Part shown: one piece after another, positions 33,026-42,311 of the stretch | Position numbering within the stretch: the first letter of the stretch is position 1 | Layout of the letters: every line of letters begins with the position of its first letter | Assembly: GCA_910584165.1 (NCBI GenBank) | Contig: CAJTZU010000001.1 | Coordinates: 558,001-622,000 of the forward strand | DNA from: an uncultured Bacilli bacterium | Lineage (GTDB): Bacteria > Bacillota_I > Bacilli_A > RF39 > UBA660 | Reading direction: 5' to 3' | Length of the DNA stretch: 64,000 nucleotides | Notes under the pieces: generated by a model | Seen by the model: the letters and a program-made list of their open reading frames with translations, nothing else | What the model was told of the DNA's origin: nothing | The model's database searches: none | Made by a program: the position numbers and the translations under genes

Positions 33026-33646
33026 TCATTTATCACTATTTATTATTTCAACTGCTCCTACTTTAACCTTAGAAGAGCCAATAAATTTTCCATTAATATA
33101 TAACATAGCTATTAGAATTGCAACAGAATACATTAAGAAATCTTTATAAATATAACTCTTATGTTCAATATAATAACCAATATCTTTTTTAAATGATAAA
33201 GCTTCATCTTTTAGATTAGAAGAAACATCTATAAATAAAATATTATTTTTATATTTAATAACAGCTTTATAATTATCTCCTGTTGTGGAAACTTCATCAT
33301 AATTAATACTGTGGTAATTAACGTTTTCTTTAGAATTTATATTAGTATTATCTTTTACAATAGATTTCATTTCTTCATAAATTTCTTTTCTCTTTTTAGA
33401 ATCTGTAACAATATAATAACTAACAGAATAAGGACATGTATTATTATCTGTTTCATAATGAATTGCTATTCCTTCTTGTGAGTCCTCTTTATTTATCACA
33501 GTACACCCTTTTTTCTCCATATAAGATTTAAAAGTTGGTAATTCAAGTTGTGTTGCTGCTGATAAGTCTTTTAAAATAAAAGCAGTTACAATCATTATAA
33601 AACTTAAAACAATAAATAACACATTTACAAATCTCTTTTTTTTCAT
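33026..33646 (-). CDS. hypothetical protein with membrane helices at both ends
   Basis: 206 residues. N-terminal helix (about 7-25, VLFIVLSFIMIVTAFIL), an outside domain with two cysteines (KKGCTVIN, NNTCPYSV) and a C-terminal helix (about 170-187, LMYSVAILIAMLYING) plus a cytosolic tail. AAGGAAACTTTT precedes the ATG. Second small gene behind the large Rhs gene; candidate immunity protein by context. No family recognised. Confidence 0.6.
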   Translation of the reverse strand: MKKKRFVNVLFIVLSFIMIVTAFILKDLSAATQLELPTFKSYMEKKGCTVINKEDSQEGIAIHYETDNNTCPYSVSYYIVTDSKKRKEIYEEMKSIVKDNTNINSKENVNYHSINYDEVSTTGDNYKAVIKYKNNILFIDVSSNLKDEALSFKKDIGYYIEHKSYIYKDFLMYSVAILIAMLYINGKFIGSSKVKVGAVEIINSDK

Positions 33647-33673
33647 AAAAGTTTCCTTACTTCATCATTAAAA

Positions 33674-34144
33674 TTATTTTTCTTCACAAGAATGGGTCAG
33701 CTGTTTTTTTTCTAACCATTTTTTTACTTGTTCATAAGTAATAATTCTATCTGTTAGATTCTCACCAAATATAGGATCATCAGGCAACTTAGTTAACTCC
33801 GAGAATATTAAAGTAAGTTCTATTATTACTTCATTTTTTTCATTTCTATTAACAACGCAATTAACTCCTGATGATTCTATTAAGGTATTGCACAATTCTT
33901 TGGAATTATTATATAACTCTTGTGCACCACTTTCATTAGAACCATAATCTGCAACTAATTTCTGCTTGTATAATTCTAAAATATCATTGTTAAAATGAAA
34001 AGTATTCTCCTCATTAATAGTAAAATTTTCTCGAATACTCTCATTGTTACAAACTAAAACTTTTTCATTTTTTTTATTTTCATTACTACATCCTATTACA
34101 AATATTATTAAAAAAATATATAATATTTTTTTTATATTCTTCAT
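33674..34144 (-). CDS. lipoprotein, paralogue A; first gene behind the Rhs toxin gene
   Basis: 156 residues with a lipoprotein signal (FLIIFVIGC, cysteine at about 19). Shares with paralogues B and C the block VLVCNNES, NTFHFNND, QKLVADYGSN, CNTLIESSGVNC and a final SCEEK. AGGAGGAAAAATAT precedes the ATG, 30 bases after the Rhs stop. Its position is that of the cognate immunity gene, but a lipoprotein outside the membrane would only fit a toxin acting on the envelope. Confidence 0.7.
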   Translation of the reverse strand: MKNIKKILYIFLIIFVIGCSNENKKNEKVLVCNNESIRENFTINEENTFHFNNDILELYKQKLVADYGSNESGAQELYNNSKELCNTLIESSGVNCVVNRNEKNEVIIELTLIFSELTKLPDDPIFGENLTDRIITYEQVKKWLEKKQLTHSCEEK

Positions 34145-34174
34145 ATATTTTTCCTCCTATAATTTTTATTTTGT

Positions 34175-37100
34175 TTAATGTTTCTGCTGTATACCTATCT
34201 CTAAAGAAAAAGGATTAATATCTGCCTCTATGTTAAAATCTAAATAAGCTTGATTATCATCAACTATTACAATAGGTCCAACCATTACTTCCTCCTTATA
34301 TTTTGTACTATCTAATGATCGATAAGTATTGCAATCTATCAGTGTTTCATAATATTTTTTCTTTCCAATAATAAAACCAACTTCAACTTCTGCTATTCTA
34401 TAGCAATTTATTTTATTTCCTACTTTTTCTTTCTTAATCTCTACGCCTAATGAGGAACCAAAAGGAATTCCAAAAAGTTTAAAAGAAGGAGCTGTGCTTA
34501 TTTGAAGAGAAATTGAACTTTTTGTTGTAAAATTAGAAATACTTTTCAAAAACAAGTTTTTAAGCTCAATCGGTGTAGGACAATAATTAACATTTTTTTT
34601 ATTGGAACTATAATAATGTTGTACAGGTGTATATAGTTTATCACTTGCATTAGGATTATAGTAATGTTGCTTATTATCACTAACAAGCTTCATTCCTCCT
34701 GCTCCTAAAATTGCTAAGTCAATTGCAGAGAATCCATTAAAATCAATCTTACTTACTGGATTATTACTACAATAGGCATATAGGTTATTTCCTAAGATAT
34801 CTCTATTAGCTCCTATTACACTATCTACATTTAAGAATCTTCCCCATGTAGGATTATAGTATCTACTGTTTAGATAATAGAATCCTGTTTCAGTATCATA
34901 GTAATAACTTCTATATCTATATGAATTTATATTTGCTATATGGTTTTGATTATTACGAATATCTATTCCATTAGAATCTGTTATTGATAAAATGTTTCCC
35001 CATGCATCATAAGTATAGTTTGCTACTACATTATAATCATTGTCTAATATTCCTATAATATCATTTAAATTATTTTTAATATAATAATATTTATCTTGAT
35101 TATAATAAAATCCTATTAAACCGTCTATACTATTACGGATATAGTATATCACATTATTGCCCTTTTGTTCAAATACTATCTTATTACCTTCTAAATAGTA
35201 TTTTGTTTCTATTCCATCTACTATTTTAGAATTTCTAATACTATTCGCATCATAGCAATATTCAATATTTTGATTATATTTTCTTAATTGTCTACCATTT
35301 ATCCATTCTAAAGTATCATTTCCAATGGTAATGGGATTTCCTATTTCATCATAAGTAATAGTTTGTCCATTATAACTAGTTAATTGGTCTTTCCAATTTA
35401 GATTGTTATATTGATACTGATTTTGTGATATTAGATTATTATTAGAAAGATTATAATATTTTTGATTTAAAATATTTCCTGAACTATCATAGGAATAACT
35501 AATTTTTTGATTTGTTACATAATCTTTTTCTTCTAATAATTCATTGTAAAAATCATAACAATATTGTTTTTCTAAAATTCCATTATGTGAAATATCTGTA
35601 ATATTACCTAATTTATCATATCTATAAGAATATTTATCGTTATTATTTTCTATACTTTTTACTAATATGGAGGTTCTATTACCATGGGATACATACTCAT
35701 AATTCGTTTGAATTTCATTATCTATATTACGATTCTTTAATCTTCCTAATTCATCATAATTATAATTAACTTCATTATCTGAAAAGATAGTTTTTGTTAG
35801 AATATCTTCTTCATTATAAGTATTCATAATTTCATTATGGAAATCATTAAATTTACAGATTTTATGAATAAGATTATTATTTTTATCATAAGCATAATTT
35901 ATTTTTAAATCATTATATTGATATTCATTTAATTTCATAGATAAATCATAATTATAAGTAATATTGTTATTATCAGATTCTATTTTCGTTAAAGAACCGT
36001 TATTATCATATTTATAGTTATAGGAATCATCTTCTTTTACTACTCTTTTTATTCTATCAAATTCATCATATTCATAACTAATAACATCATAATTACCATA
36101 AGTAGTTTGCTTTAAATTACCATTATTTTCCTCATAACTATTAGTAGATAAAGTAATACTATTTCCTACTTTAACTTGTTTTCTATTTCCAAATTCATCA
36201 TAAATAAAATTATATTCTTTATTCTCTTCTATTATTTTAGATAATTGATTTTGTTCAGTATAAATATATTTTATCTTTTTTCCACCTTTTACGACTTCTA
36301 TTGGTCTTTCTTTATCATCGTAAGTAGTAAATGTAGTATTTCCTTTCGCATCAGTAACGGAGTTTAATAACCCTGTATTAGAATCAATATCATAAGTTAT
36401 TACATTAAAATTAGTGTCTGTTGTACTAGTAATAAATTTTCCATCTTCTGTATAGGTAGAACTACTCTCTAAAAATAACTTACTATCTGTATTTTCTAAG
36501 TAAAATTCAAAAGAAGGTTCATCTTCTACTAACGTTTTAATACTTACAGTATTTTCTAAAGCACTTATATATTTTGGATATTCGCAATCATTAGCTGCTT
36601 CATAAGCAATTCCTACTAAAGTAATTTTATATAACTCATTCTCTTTAAAGATATCAGATAATGTTTTTACTAACATTTCTTCTTTTATTACATCATTTTC
36701 TAAAGCAGATTTCATATATCTATCCATTATTAATTGGGTTGTATAGTTACTATCAACAATTTCTTGAAAGAAATCTGCTACAGTATATCCACTCTGTATA
36801 GAAGTTGTTAATAAAGCTTCTATAGTGCTTCTAGAAACTTCTGGTTTAGAATTTTCTTCTTTTAAACGAATTGAATAACTACCATTAGAATTTCTAACAA
36901 ATCTAAAAAGAGAAGCTTGTTCCAAATCATTTTCTATTATAAGTGTATTACCAAATTCTTTTAAATACTTATTTTCTAAAAGACTATACTTTATTCTATA
37001 AAAATTATCATCCACTTTTTCTAACAGCCATTTTGTATGTCCACAATCATCTGGCTTTAAAAAAATAGATTCTTGAATACATTTTAAATATTTATTAGTT

Positions 37101-40100
37101 CCTTTAGCCCTAATTTGGTAATAACTGCCTTCTCTTATAAAATTGCCAATACTTTTCACTTTTGAAACAATTGGATTGCCAAAAGAATCATATTTTATAC
37201 TATTAAATAATCCACTTTCAGAAATACCACCAATTACTCTATCTGTAATGTTATTATCATATTCATAAGTAAATTTATCACCCTTTGGATTAACCATTTG
37301 TATTAATTGATTATTACTATCATAATTATATTTTGTTTTTTCTTTATCTAATCCATATACTGCTTTTAAATTATCATTATTATCATAATCAAAATAATTT
37401 TCTCTTAAATCTTTAAACAAATATAAATTAGTGATATAAAAATTATTAGCATTACAACTTTGGTCAAAATATAATGTTAAAGAAGTAAAATTTTTCTCCG
37501 CAACAAAGCTAGTAGAATAATATTGCCAATTGGTATCATTGGGATTAAAAGTAGGAGCTGATATAGTACAATGACCATCCTCTTCAGTACTATCTACATA
37601 ATTATAAGTAATAGTAACTTCATTTCTAATAGGTTCTCCCATGATACCAGTCGTTTGAAAACCTTCATTCTTATACCAAAAATTAATGCAATAAGTTTCT
37701 CCTTTTTTACCATTTACTTGATAAGTTTTTGAAAAGTAAGATTCTTCTTCTGGATTCATTCTTACTTTTAATGCTTTATCTCCTAAATCATTTATTTCAA
37801 CTACTTCAAATACTTGATTAGTAATATCTACTAAATCATTAGTAGTAGCGCCTATATCCCAACCAACTAATCCATTAGAAAAGTCAGAATTATCCAGTAA
37901 ATTATATTTGTTAGCTACTTCTCCTTGTTCTAATTGGATATCATCTAAATAGTAGGTGCCATCCATATAAAAGTCTAATTCTATTTGTAAATCTCCGATA
38001 GCATCTTCTGGATAAAAAATAGTAACTTCATTTCTAACAAATTTTTCTTCAATATTAGATAAAGAAACTACCTTACGTTCCCAACCATCAATACCAAGAT
38101 ATCCTATACTCATAGAAAACTCTCCTATACCACAACTATAAATACTTAAGGTATAATAGTGTCCTTTTGGCACAGATACTATCTTATAACAATTTCCACC
38201 ATGCTGATTTCTACAAGAAGCTTTTAAACAATGGGTTCCACTTGTAGAATATTCCATAGAGTTACTGATAGTAAAATCTTCACTATCACTTTCTATAATA
38301 AATCCTAAATTTTCTTCTTCAAAACTAGAATTACTAATATAATTTTTTACATATTTTAAAGGTATACCACTGGAAAGTAATTTATTTTTATGAAAACTTT
38401 GCTCACCTTCTTCTGTTTGAACAGAAAATCCATATTCTTGAACTATACCATAAGCATTCTTTAAATCCCCTAATGTTTTTAAATTGCTCACAGAAATTAA
38501 ATTACCTATATTATTATAAGTCATAATAGTAGAACGACTTTTGTTATCTATAATTGTTGTAGAATTAAAACCATATAAAACATTAAAATATTGACCAACA
38601 GTATCATTTAATCCATATTGAGAAATCTTCTTAATTCTAAATGGAGATTGTTCAAAATATTCATATTTCATCTTTTGACCATTAATATCTGTAATAAATT
38701 CTATCAAATTATTAGAATTATAAGAGAATAATGTAGTGCCTAATTTAGAAACTATACTAACTAGCTTATTATTACTATAATTTAAAATAACTGTTTCATT
38801 TGGGCTTATTACCATTATTTTATTTGTATCATAAGTAATATTAATTTCACTATCATTTGCATCTACTATTTTTATAATTCTATGATTACTATCATAATGA
38901 ATAGTATTTTTATAATTACTTAAATTTATAATTTCTTTTAAATAACCTACATGATTTTCAATAACAAACTTCATTTGATTATCTTCTTTATCTTTTAAAA
39001 TATATTCTTCATTATTTTTTTCAATCGTAAGGTTTAAACCATCTTCATCTTGATAATTTACTAAATTACCATTTTCATCTTTTAATTCATTAAAATAATG
39101 AATAGTACCATCACCATCTACATACTCTAGATAATTATCCGCTTCACTTTCTTTGATAGTTTGGTTGAAATTAAATTGATTTCCTATCCCTATTCCAATA
39201 TTTTTATTTAAAATAACATCATTTGTATTATAAATTAGATTTAAACTTGTTGGTAACTTTCCACCAATAGTATTCCCAATAGAAAATATTCCTGTTAAAT
39301 TTCCGTTATAAGTATTAAAATAAGTACTTCCCTCTGTAAAAGATTGATTTAAATAATCCATATAATTCTCAATACCATTTTGATTACGGTATTGAATAAT
39401 TAAAACAGGTTTAGGACTATCTCCTGTTATAGTATTATTTTTAGAATAAAAGGCAGGGACTACTTCACTTTTATAAGTTTCCTTATTTGCTTTTAATAAA
39501 ATTCCATAATTAGGTTTATCAGCATACCATTTCTTTACTAAAGAAGTAATATCTGCTTCATTGATAACAGGGTGCAATTGAAAGCTAGTTACATAGCCAT
39601 CCTCATTTAAAATTCCTTCTAAACGACTTCTATATCCTTCAAAAGATGCTTCTATTCTCTCATTGTACTTATTATTCATAGTATTCCAGTTAGCACTATT
39701 TTCTGTCCAATTTTCAGTAACCTCATGAATATTAATAACTTCTGAAGGTGGTAATGAAGATTCTGTATAACTTTCTCCATATCCAATTAAATTTAAATAG
39801 GCACCTATTACTTGACTACCTGTCCCAATAGTTGGTAAATCAAACTTAATAAGCGCTCTATTTACTACTTCTTTTCCATTTACTTTTTCAACTCCAGCTT
39901 TTAAAATATCTTGACTATTTCTATCTACATTCGTATCTCCTGGATAGATATAAGTATCATAAACATCCTTTTTCTCATCTATTGTATTAATAGTAGGGTC
40001 AATTACTACTGGATAAGAAGCATTTTCTAACCACCCCTTATCTAGAACTAATTCTAACTGATATCCTAATTCTGTTTTTTCTAGATTATAATAAACATTA

Positions 40101-40645
40101 TCATTTCTATAATTATCACTATCAATCATAAAAGGATTCTCAATAGTAAAAATTAATTTATCATCTTTCATAGCATGGATTTGATAATTTACTATTTTTA
40201 ATTCTAAATTGGTTTGAATAAGAAATAGAAGTTTCTGTTTAATAGATTCTTTACTTTTAATAATAATATTTTCCTTTACTTTATTAGAAGTTAATAAATA
40301 TTCAAAATCAATACCTTCCTTTATATTTGGATATTTAATACTATTTTTATTAACTATAGGTCCAACATTATTACCATCTTCTAAAGTTAATCTGAAATAA
40401 TTATCCTTATATTCCAAATTCATAAACTCATTACTATTTCTATCTTTAAAATAAACTTGATAACCATTTTCCTTATTTCTATAAAAACTATTTTCTTTAA
40501 TCAAAGTATTATCTATTTCTTTATATTCACCATTTTTCAAGTAATGAATATCTTCATTATAAACTTGGGCTATAATATCTCCATTTTCTTGTAAAAAATG
40601 TTTTTCACGATTTTTTCTTAATTTTACTAATTCAATACCATCCAT
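34175..40645 (-). CDS. giant Rhs/YD-repeat polymorphic toxin-type protein
   Basis: 2156 residues, no signal peptide. In order: Firmicutes Rhs N-terminal region (1-200), DNRLRE-type beta domain (about 222-425), YD-repeat shell with two carbohydrate-binding-like inserts (about 755-1060, with NLLDNSDFSNGLVGWD) and a ricin-like trefoil (about 1150-1370), more YD repeats, then the Rhs core end (YLNSRYYNPTWGRFLNVD...NLYAYCSNNPVSKIDFNG, to about 1971) and a 185-residue variable tip (1972-2156). The tip is not recognised; its second half is beta-rich. Rhs shells encapsulate and release toxic tips. The ATG follows AGAGGTGAATT, 10 bases after the collar gene, so both are co-expressed. Confidence 0.93.
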   Translation of the reverse strand: MDGIELVKLRKNREKHFLQENGDIIAQVYNEDIHYLKNGEYKEIDNTLIKENSFYRNKENGYQVYFKDRNSNEFMNLEYKDNYFRLTLEDGNNVGPIVNKNSIKYPNIKEGIDFEYLLTSNKVKENIIIKSKESIKQKLLFLIQTNLELKIVNYQIHAMKDDKLIFTIENPFMIDSDNYRNDNVYYNLEKTELGYQLELVLDKGWLENASYPVVIDPTINTIDEKKDVYDTYIYPGDTNVDRNSQDILKAGVEKVNGKEVVNRALIKFDLPTIGTGSQVIGAYLNLIGYGESYTESSLPPSEVINIHEVTENWTENSANWNTMNNKYNERIEASFEGYRSRLEGILNEDGYVTSFQLHPVINEADITSLVKKWYADKPNYGILLKANKETYKSEVVPAFYSKNNTITGDSPKPVLIIQYRNQNGIENYMDYLNQSFTEGSTYFNTYNGNLTGIFSIGNTIGGKLPTSLNLIYNTNDVILNKNIGIGIGNQFNFNQTIKESEADNYLEYVDGDGTIHYFNELKDENGNLVNYQDEDGLNLTIEKNNEEYILKDKEDNQMKFVIENHVGYLKEIINLSNYKNTIHYDSNHRIIKIVDANDSEINITYDTNKIMVISPNETVILNYSNNKLVSIVSKLGTTLFSYNSNNLIEFITDINGQKMKYEYFEQSPFRIKKISQYGLNDTVGQYFNVLYGFNSTTIIDNKSRSTIMTYNNIGNLISVSNLKTLGDLKNAYGIVQEYGFSVQTEEGEQSFHKNKLLSSGIPLKYVKNYISNSSFEEENLGFIIESDSEDFTISNSMEYSTSGTHCLKASCRNQHGGNCYKIVSVPKGHYYTLSIYSCGIGEFSMSIGYLGIDGWERKVVSLSNIEEKFVRNEVTIFYPEDAIGDLQIELDFYMDGTYYLDDIQLEQGEVANKYNLLDNSDFSNGLVGWDIGATTNDLVDITNQVFEVVEINDLGDKALKVRMNPEEESYFSKTYQVNGKKGETYCINFWYKNEGFQTTGIMGEPIRNEVTITYNYVDSTEEDGHCTISAPTFNPNDTNWQYYSTSFVAEKNFTSLTLYFDQSCNANNFYITNLYLFKDLRENYFDYDNNDNLKAVYGLDKEKTKYNYDSNNQLIQMVNPKGDKFTYEYDNNITDRVIGGISESGLFNSIKYDSFGNPIVSKVKSIGNFIREGSYYQIRAKGTNKYLKCIQESIFLKPDDCGHTKWLLEKVDDNFYRIKYSLLENKYLKEFGNTLIIENDLEQASLFRFVRNSNGSYSIRLKEENSKPEVSRSTIEALLTTSIQSGYTVADFFQEIVDSNYTTQLIMDRYMKSALENDVIKEEMLVKTLSDIFKENELYKITLVGIAYEAANDCEYPKYISALENTVSIKTLVEDEPSFEFYLENTDSKLFLESSSTYTEDGKFITSTTDTNFNVITYDIDSNTGLLNSVTDAKGNTTFTTYDDKERPIEVVKGGKKIKYIYTEQNQLSKIIEENKEYNFIYDEFGNRKQVKVGNSITLSTNSYEENNGNLKQTTYGNYDVISYEYDEFDRIKRVVKEDDSYNYKYDNNGSLTKIESDNNNITYNYDLSMKLNEYQYNDLKINYAYDKNNNLIHKICKFNDFHNEIMNTYNEEDILTKTIFSDNEVNYNYDELGRLKNRNIDNEIQTNYEYVSHGNRTSILVKSIENNNDKYSYRYDKLGNITDISHNGILEKQYCYDFYNELLEEKDYVTNQKISYSYDSSGNILNQKYYNLSNNNLISQNQYQYNNLNWKDQLTSYNGQTITYDEIGNPITIGNDTLEWINGRQLRKYNQNIEYCYDANSIRNSKIVDGIETKYYLEGNKIVFEQKGNNVIYYIRNSIDGLIGFYYNQDKYYYIKNNLNDIIGILDNDYNVVANYTYDAWGNILSITDSNGIDIRNNQNHIANINSYRYRSYYYDTETGFYYLNSRYYNPTWGRFLNVDSVIGANRDILGNNLYAYCSNNPVSKIDFNGFSAIDLAILGAGGMKLVSDNKQHYYNPNASDKLYTPVQHYYSSNKKNVNYCPTPIELKNLFLKSISNFTTKSSISLQISTAPSFKLFGIPFGSSLGVEIKKEKVGNKINCYRIAEVEVGFIIGKKKYYETLIDCNTYRSLDSTKYKEEVMVGPIVIVDDNQAYLDFNIEADINPFSLEIGIQQKH
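34733..35010 (-). repeat. Rhs core repeat, copy 1 (homologous to 30205-30460)
   Basis: 3' end of the Rhs core in the large gene, nearly identical in DNA and protein to the headless cassette. It ends exactly where the tips diverge (after FNG/SNG). Confidence 0.8.
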
Positions 40646-40655
40646 AATTCACCTC

Positions 40656-41342
40656 TTATGCTACTCTTTTCCACATATAACAAGTAATATATGGTTGTAA
40701 GTTATTATGAGCCTGTCCTTCACCAGTATTAGCTGGAGTATGGGTATGTCCTCCTGATGAATTCATTGATGGTGGTACTTTAGTTCCATCTGCAGTATAT
40801 CTTTTATGCGCTATTGCTTCATAAGAAGAATTAGAAAGTGTAATTTTTAAAAATCCTGTATAGGTATGAGTATGAGCACCAGAGGCACCAATGGCATGAG
40901 TATGAGTAGGCATCTCCTCTACTGTTAAAGTATGCTCTTTTTCCCCTCCAGTCTTCTCTACAGCATTAAATTCTACTTGAGTAGTGTCTACCCCTACTAA
41001 GCATCTTCCTGCTCCCCAGGCTTCCCAAACACCACCAAATAAAGAGCTTGGATTAGTATTATTAACTGATAAATAAATACTACCAATTGGATAAGCATTT
41101 AATACACTAAAATTAGCGTTATTACAAGTAAAACTATTTACTGTTAAATTACCCTCTTCATCTAAACTAAACTTATTATTTTTAGAAGTTAAACAATTAA
41201 TAGAAGCATTATCCACTTCTAAATTTACTTTATCCTCTGTTTTTGTAAATGCATCAGCAACATACGAAGGCGCTAAAGCATAATCAAAATCTACCTCTGC
41301 TCCAACACCTGATAAAGGCATTATTTCATTTTCTAAATTCAT
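40656..41342 (-). CDS. phage tail-collar domain protein
   Basis: 228 residues from ATG 41342 (AAAGGAATGATGAT upstream; the in-frame start at 41417 has no such site). After a variable N-terminus, AYPIGSIYLSVNNTNPSSLFGGVWEAWG and the His/Thr-rich EEMPTHTHAIGASGAHTHTYTG ... YITCYMWKRVA match the collar/microcystin-dependent family found at phage tail-fibre tips. HTH clusters bind metal in phage fibres. Directly upstream of the Rhs gene, so possibly a tip or adaptor of the same particle; no other tail genes are present. Confidence 0.85.
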   Translation of the reverse strand: MNLENEIMPLSGVGAEVDFDYALAPSYVADAFTKTEDKVNLEVDNASINCLTSKNNKFSLDEEGNLTVNSFTCNNANFSVLNAYPIGSIYLSVNNTNPSSLFGGVWEAWGAGRCLVGVDTTQVEFNAVEKTGGEKEHTLTVEEMPTHTHAIGASGAHTHTYTGFLKITLSNSSYEAIAHKRYTADGTKVPPSMNSSGGHTHTPANTGEGQAHNNLQPYITCYMWKRVA

Positions 41343-41464
41343 ATCATCATTCCTTTCTTTTTTTGAATTTAAAAAGTTTTCAACCATAATTAAACAACTG
41401 TGTGCTAAACAGTTCATAGGAATTTCACCTTCTTGAATTTCACAAGACTATCTCTAGAAGTATC

Positions 41465-41470
41465 ATTATA
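41465..41470 (-). promoter_or_regulatory. possible -10 box of the collar-Rhs operon
   Basis: A perfect TATAAT on the minus strand preceded by AGG. No convincing -35 at 16-18 bases. A TTGACA at about 41589-41594 on the same strand lacks a good -10, so the operon start is uncertain; the whole gap 41343-41612 holds no gene I can see. Confidence 0.35.
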
Positions 41471-41612
41471 CCTACTATTTGTTATCGCATTAGAAACAGC
41501 AACTTTCTATTTATAATCTAGTATTATTCGCAAGCGTACTAATTAACGTGCTAGAATAGTAGGAACGTATTTAATTATGTTATTAAATTGTCAAAGAACA
41601 ATATATTCCATC

Positions 41613-41653
41613 AAAAAAAGGAATATAGAGAGTTACCCTCTCACTATATTCCT
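41613..41653 (-). terminator. terminator of the sigma-like gene
   Basis: Long stem AGGAATATAG-GAGAG/CTCTC-TATATTCCT with one bulge and loop GGTAA, T7 on the minus strand. It separates the sigma-like gene from the collar-Rhs operon. Confidence 0.88.
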
Positions 41654-41676
41654 CACTAACAAGTTATTTTTGAAGT

Positions 41677-42135
41677 CTAAATTGATATTTTTTTAGAAAG
41701 TTTTTGTAATGCTATATCAATACTATATTTTACTGCTCTTGGACTACAATGTTCTATTAAAGCAATTTCTCTTAAATTCTTTCCTTCTAAATAATACATC
41801 TTTAATCTTCTTTTTTGAATTTCAGGTAACTTATTGATTTCTTGATGTAATTTTTCATAAAGTAACTTTTCAAAAACAAATTCTTCTAAAGATACATATT
41901 TATTCTTAGTATAATGATATAAATTATCTTCTGTTAATTCTAAATGCTCTATATGTCTATCATATTCATTTAATTCTTTTAAATCTTCTAATTCAAAAGC
42001 ATTAAATTCTTGGTATAATTCTTCATTCAATGAAATATTTTGTTTTACTCCTTTACTATCTATAAAACTAATCATATGATTCATTTCTAACGTATAAGGA
42101 TTATATTTCTTTTTTCTTCTTTTTACTTTTTCCAT
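41677..42135 (-). CDS. sigma-70 region-4-like factor (Tn916 Orf7-like)
   Basis: 152 residues. N-terminus KRRKKKYNPYTLEMNHMISF, middle FELEDLKELNEYDRHIEHLEL, then region-4-like helices (INKLPEIQKRRLKMYYLEG, LREIALIEHCSPRAVKYSI). This matches the short sigma-like proteins of conjugative elements and prophages, which direct or tune transcription of the element. No region 2 is visible, so it cannot act as a full sigma factor. TAGGAGAGAGT precedes the ATG. It likely controls the Rhs operon just downstream. Confidence 0.82.
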   Translation of the reverse strand: MEKVKRRKKKYNPYTLEMNHMISFIDSKGVKQNISLNEELYQEFNAFELEDLKELNEYDRHIEHLELTEDNLYHYTKNKYVSLEEFVFEKLLYEKLHQEINKLPEIQKRRLKMYYLEGKNLREIALIEHCSPRAVKYSIDIALQKLSKKISI

Positions 42136-42285
42136 ACTCTCTCCTATCTAATAAATTTTTTATTTATTAGTAGGAGGACTACGACTACTACTCACAATAA
42201 CTTCAACTCCTATGGTCAAAGTTACCGTTGAGTATTAAAAATAAACACTACTTATTCGGTCACTTAAGGTAGCCTAAAAGTAGAA

Positions 42286-42311
42286 TAAAAAAAGAAGACT
42301 ATTCGTCTTCT
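42286..42311 (-). terminator. terminator of the secreted-protein gene
   Basis: AGAAGAC/GTCTTCT stem, 5-base loop, T7 on the minus strand. Confidence 0.85.

Noticed and set aside
34175..40645. CRISPR-like or tandem DNA repeats within the Rhs gene
   Set aside because: Periodicity comes from degenerate YD protein repeats; there are no exact DNA repeats with spacers.
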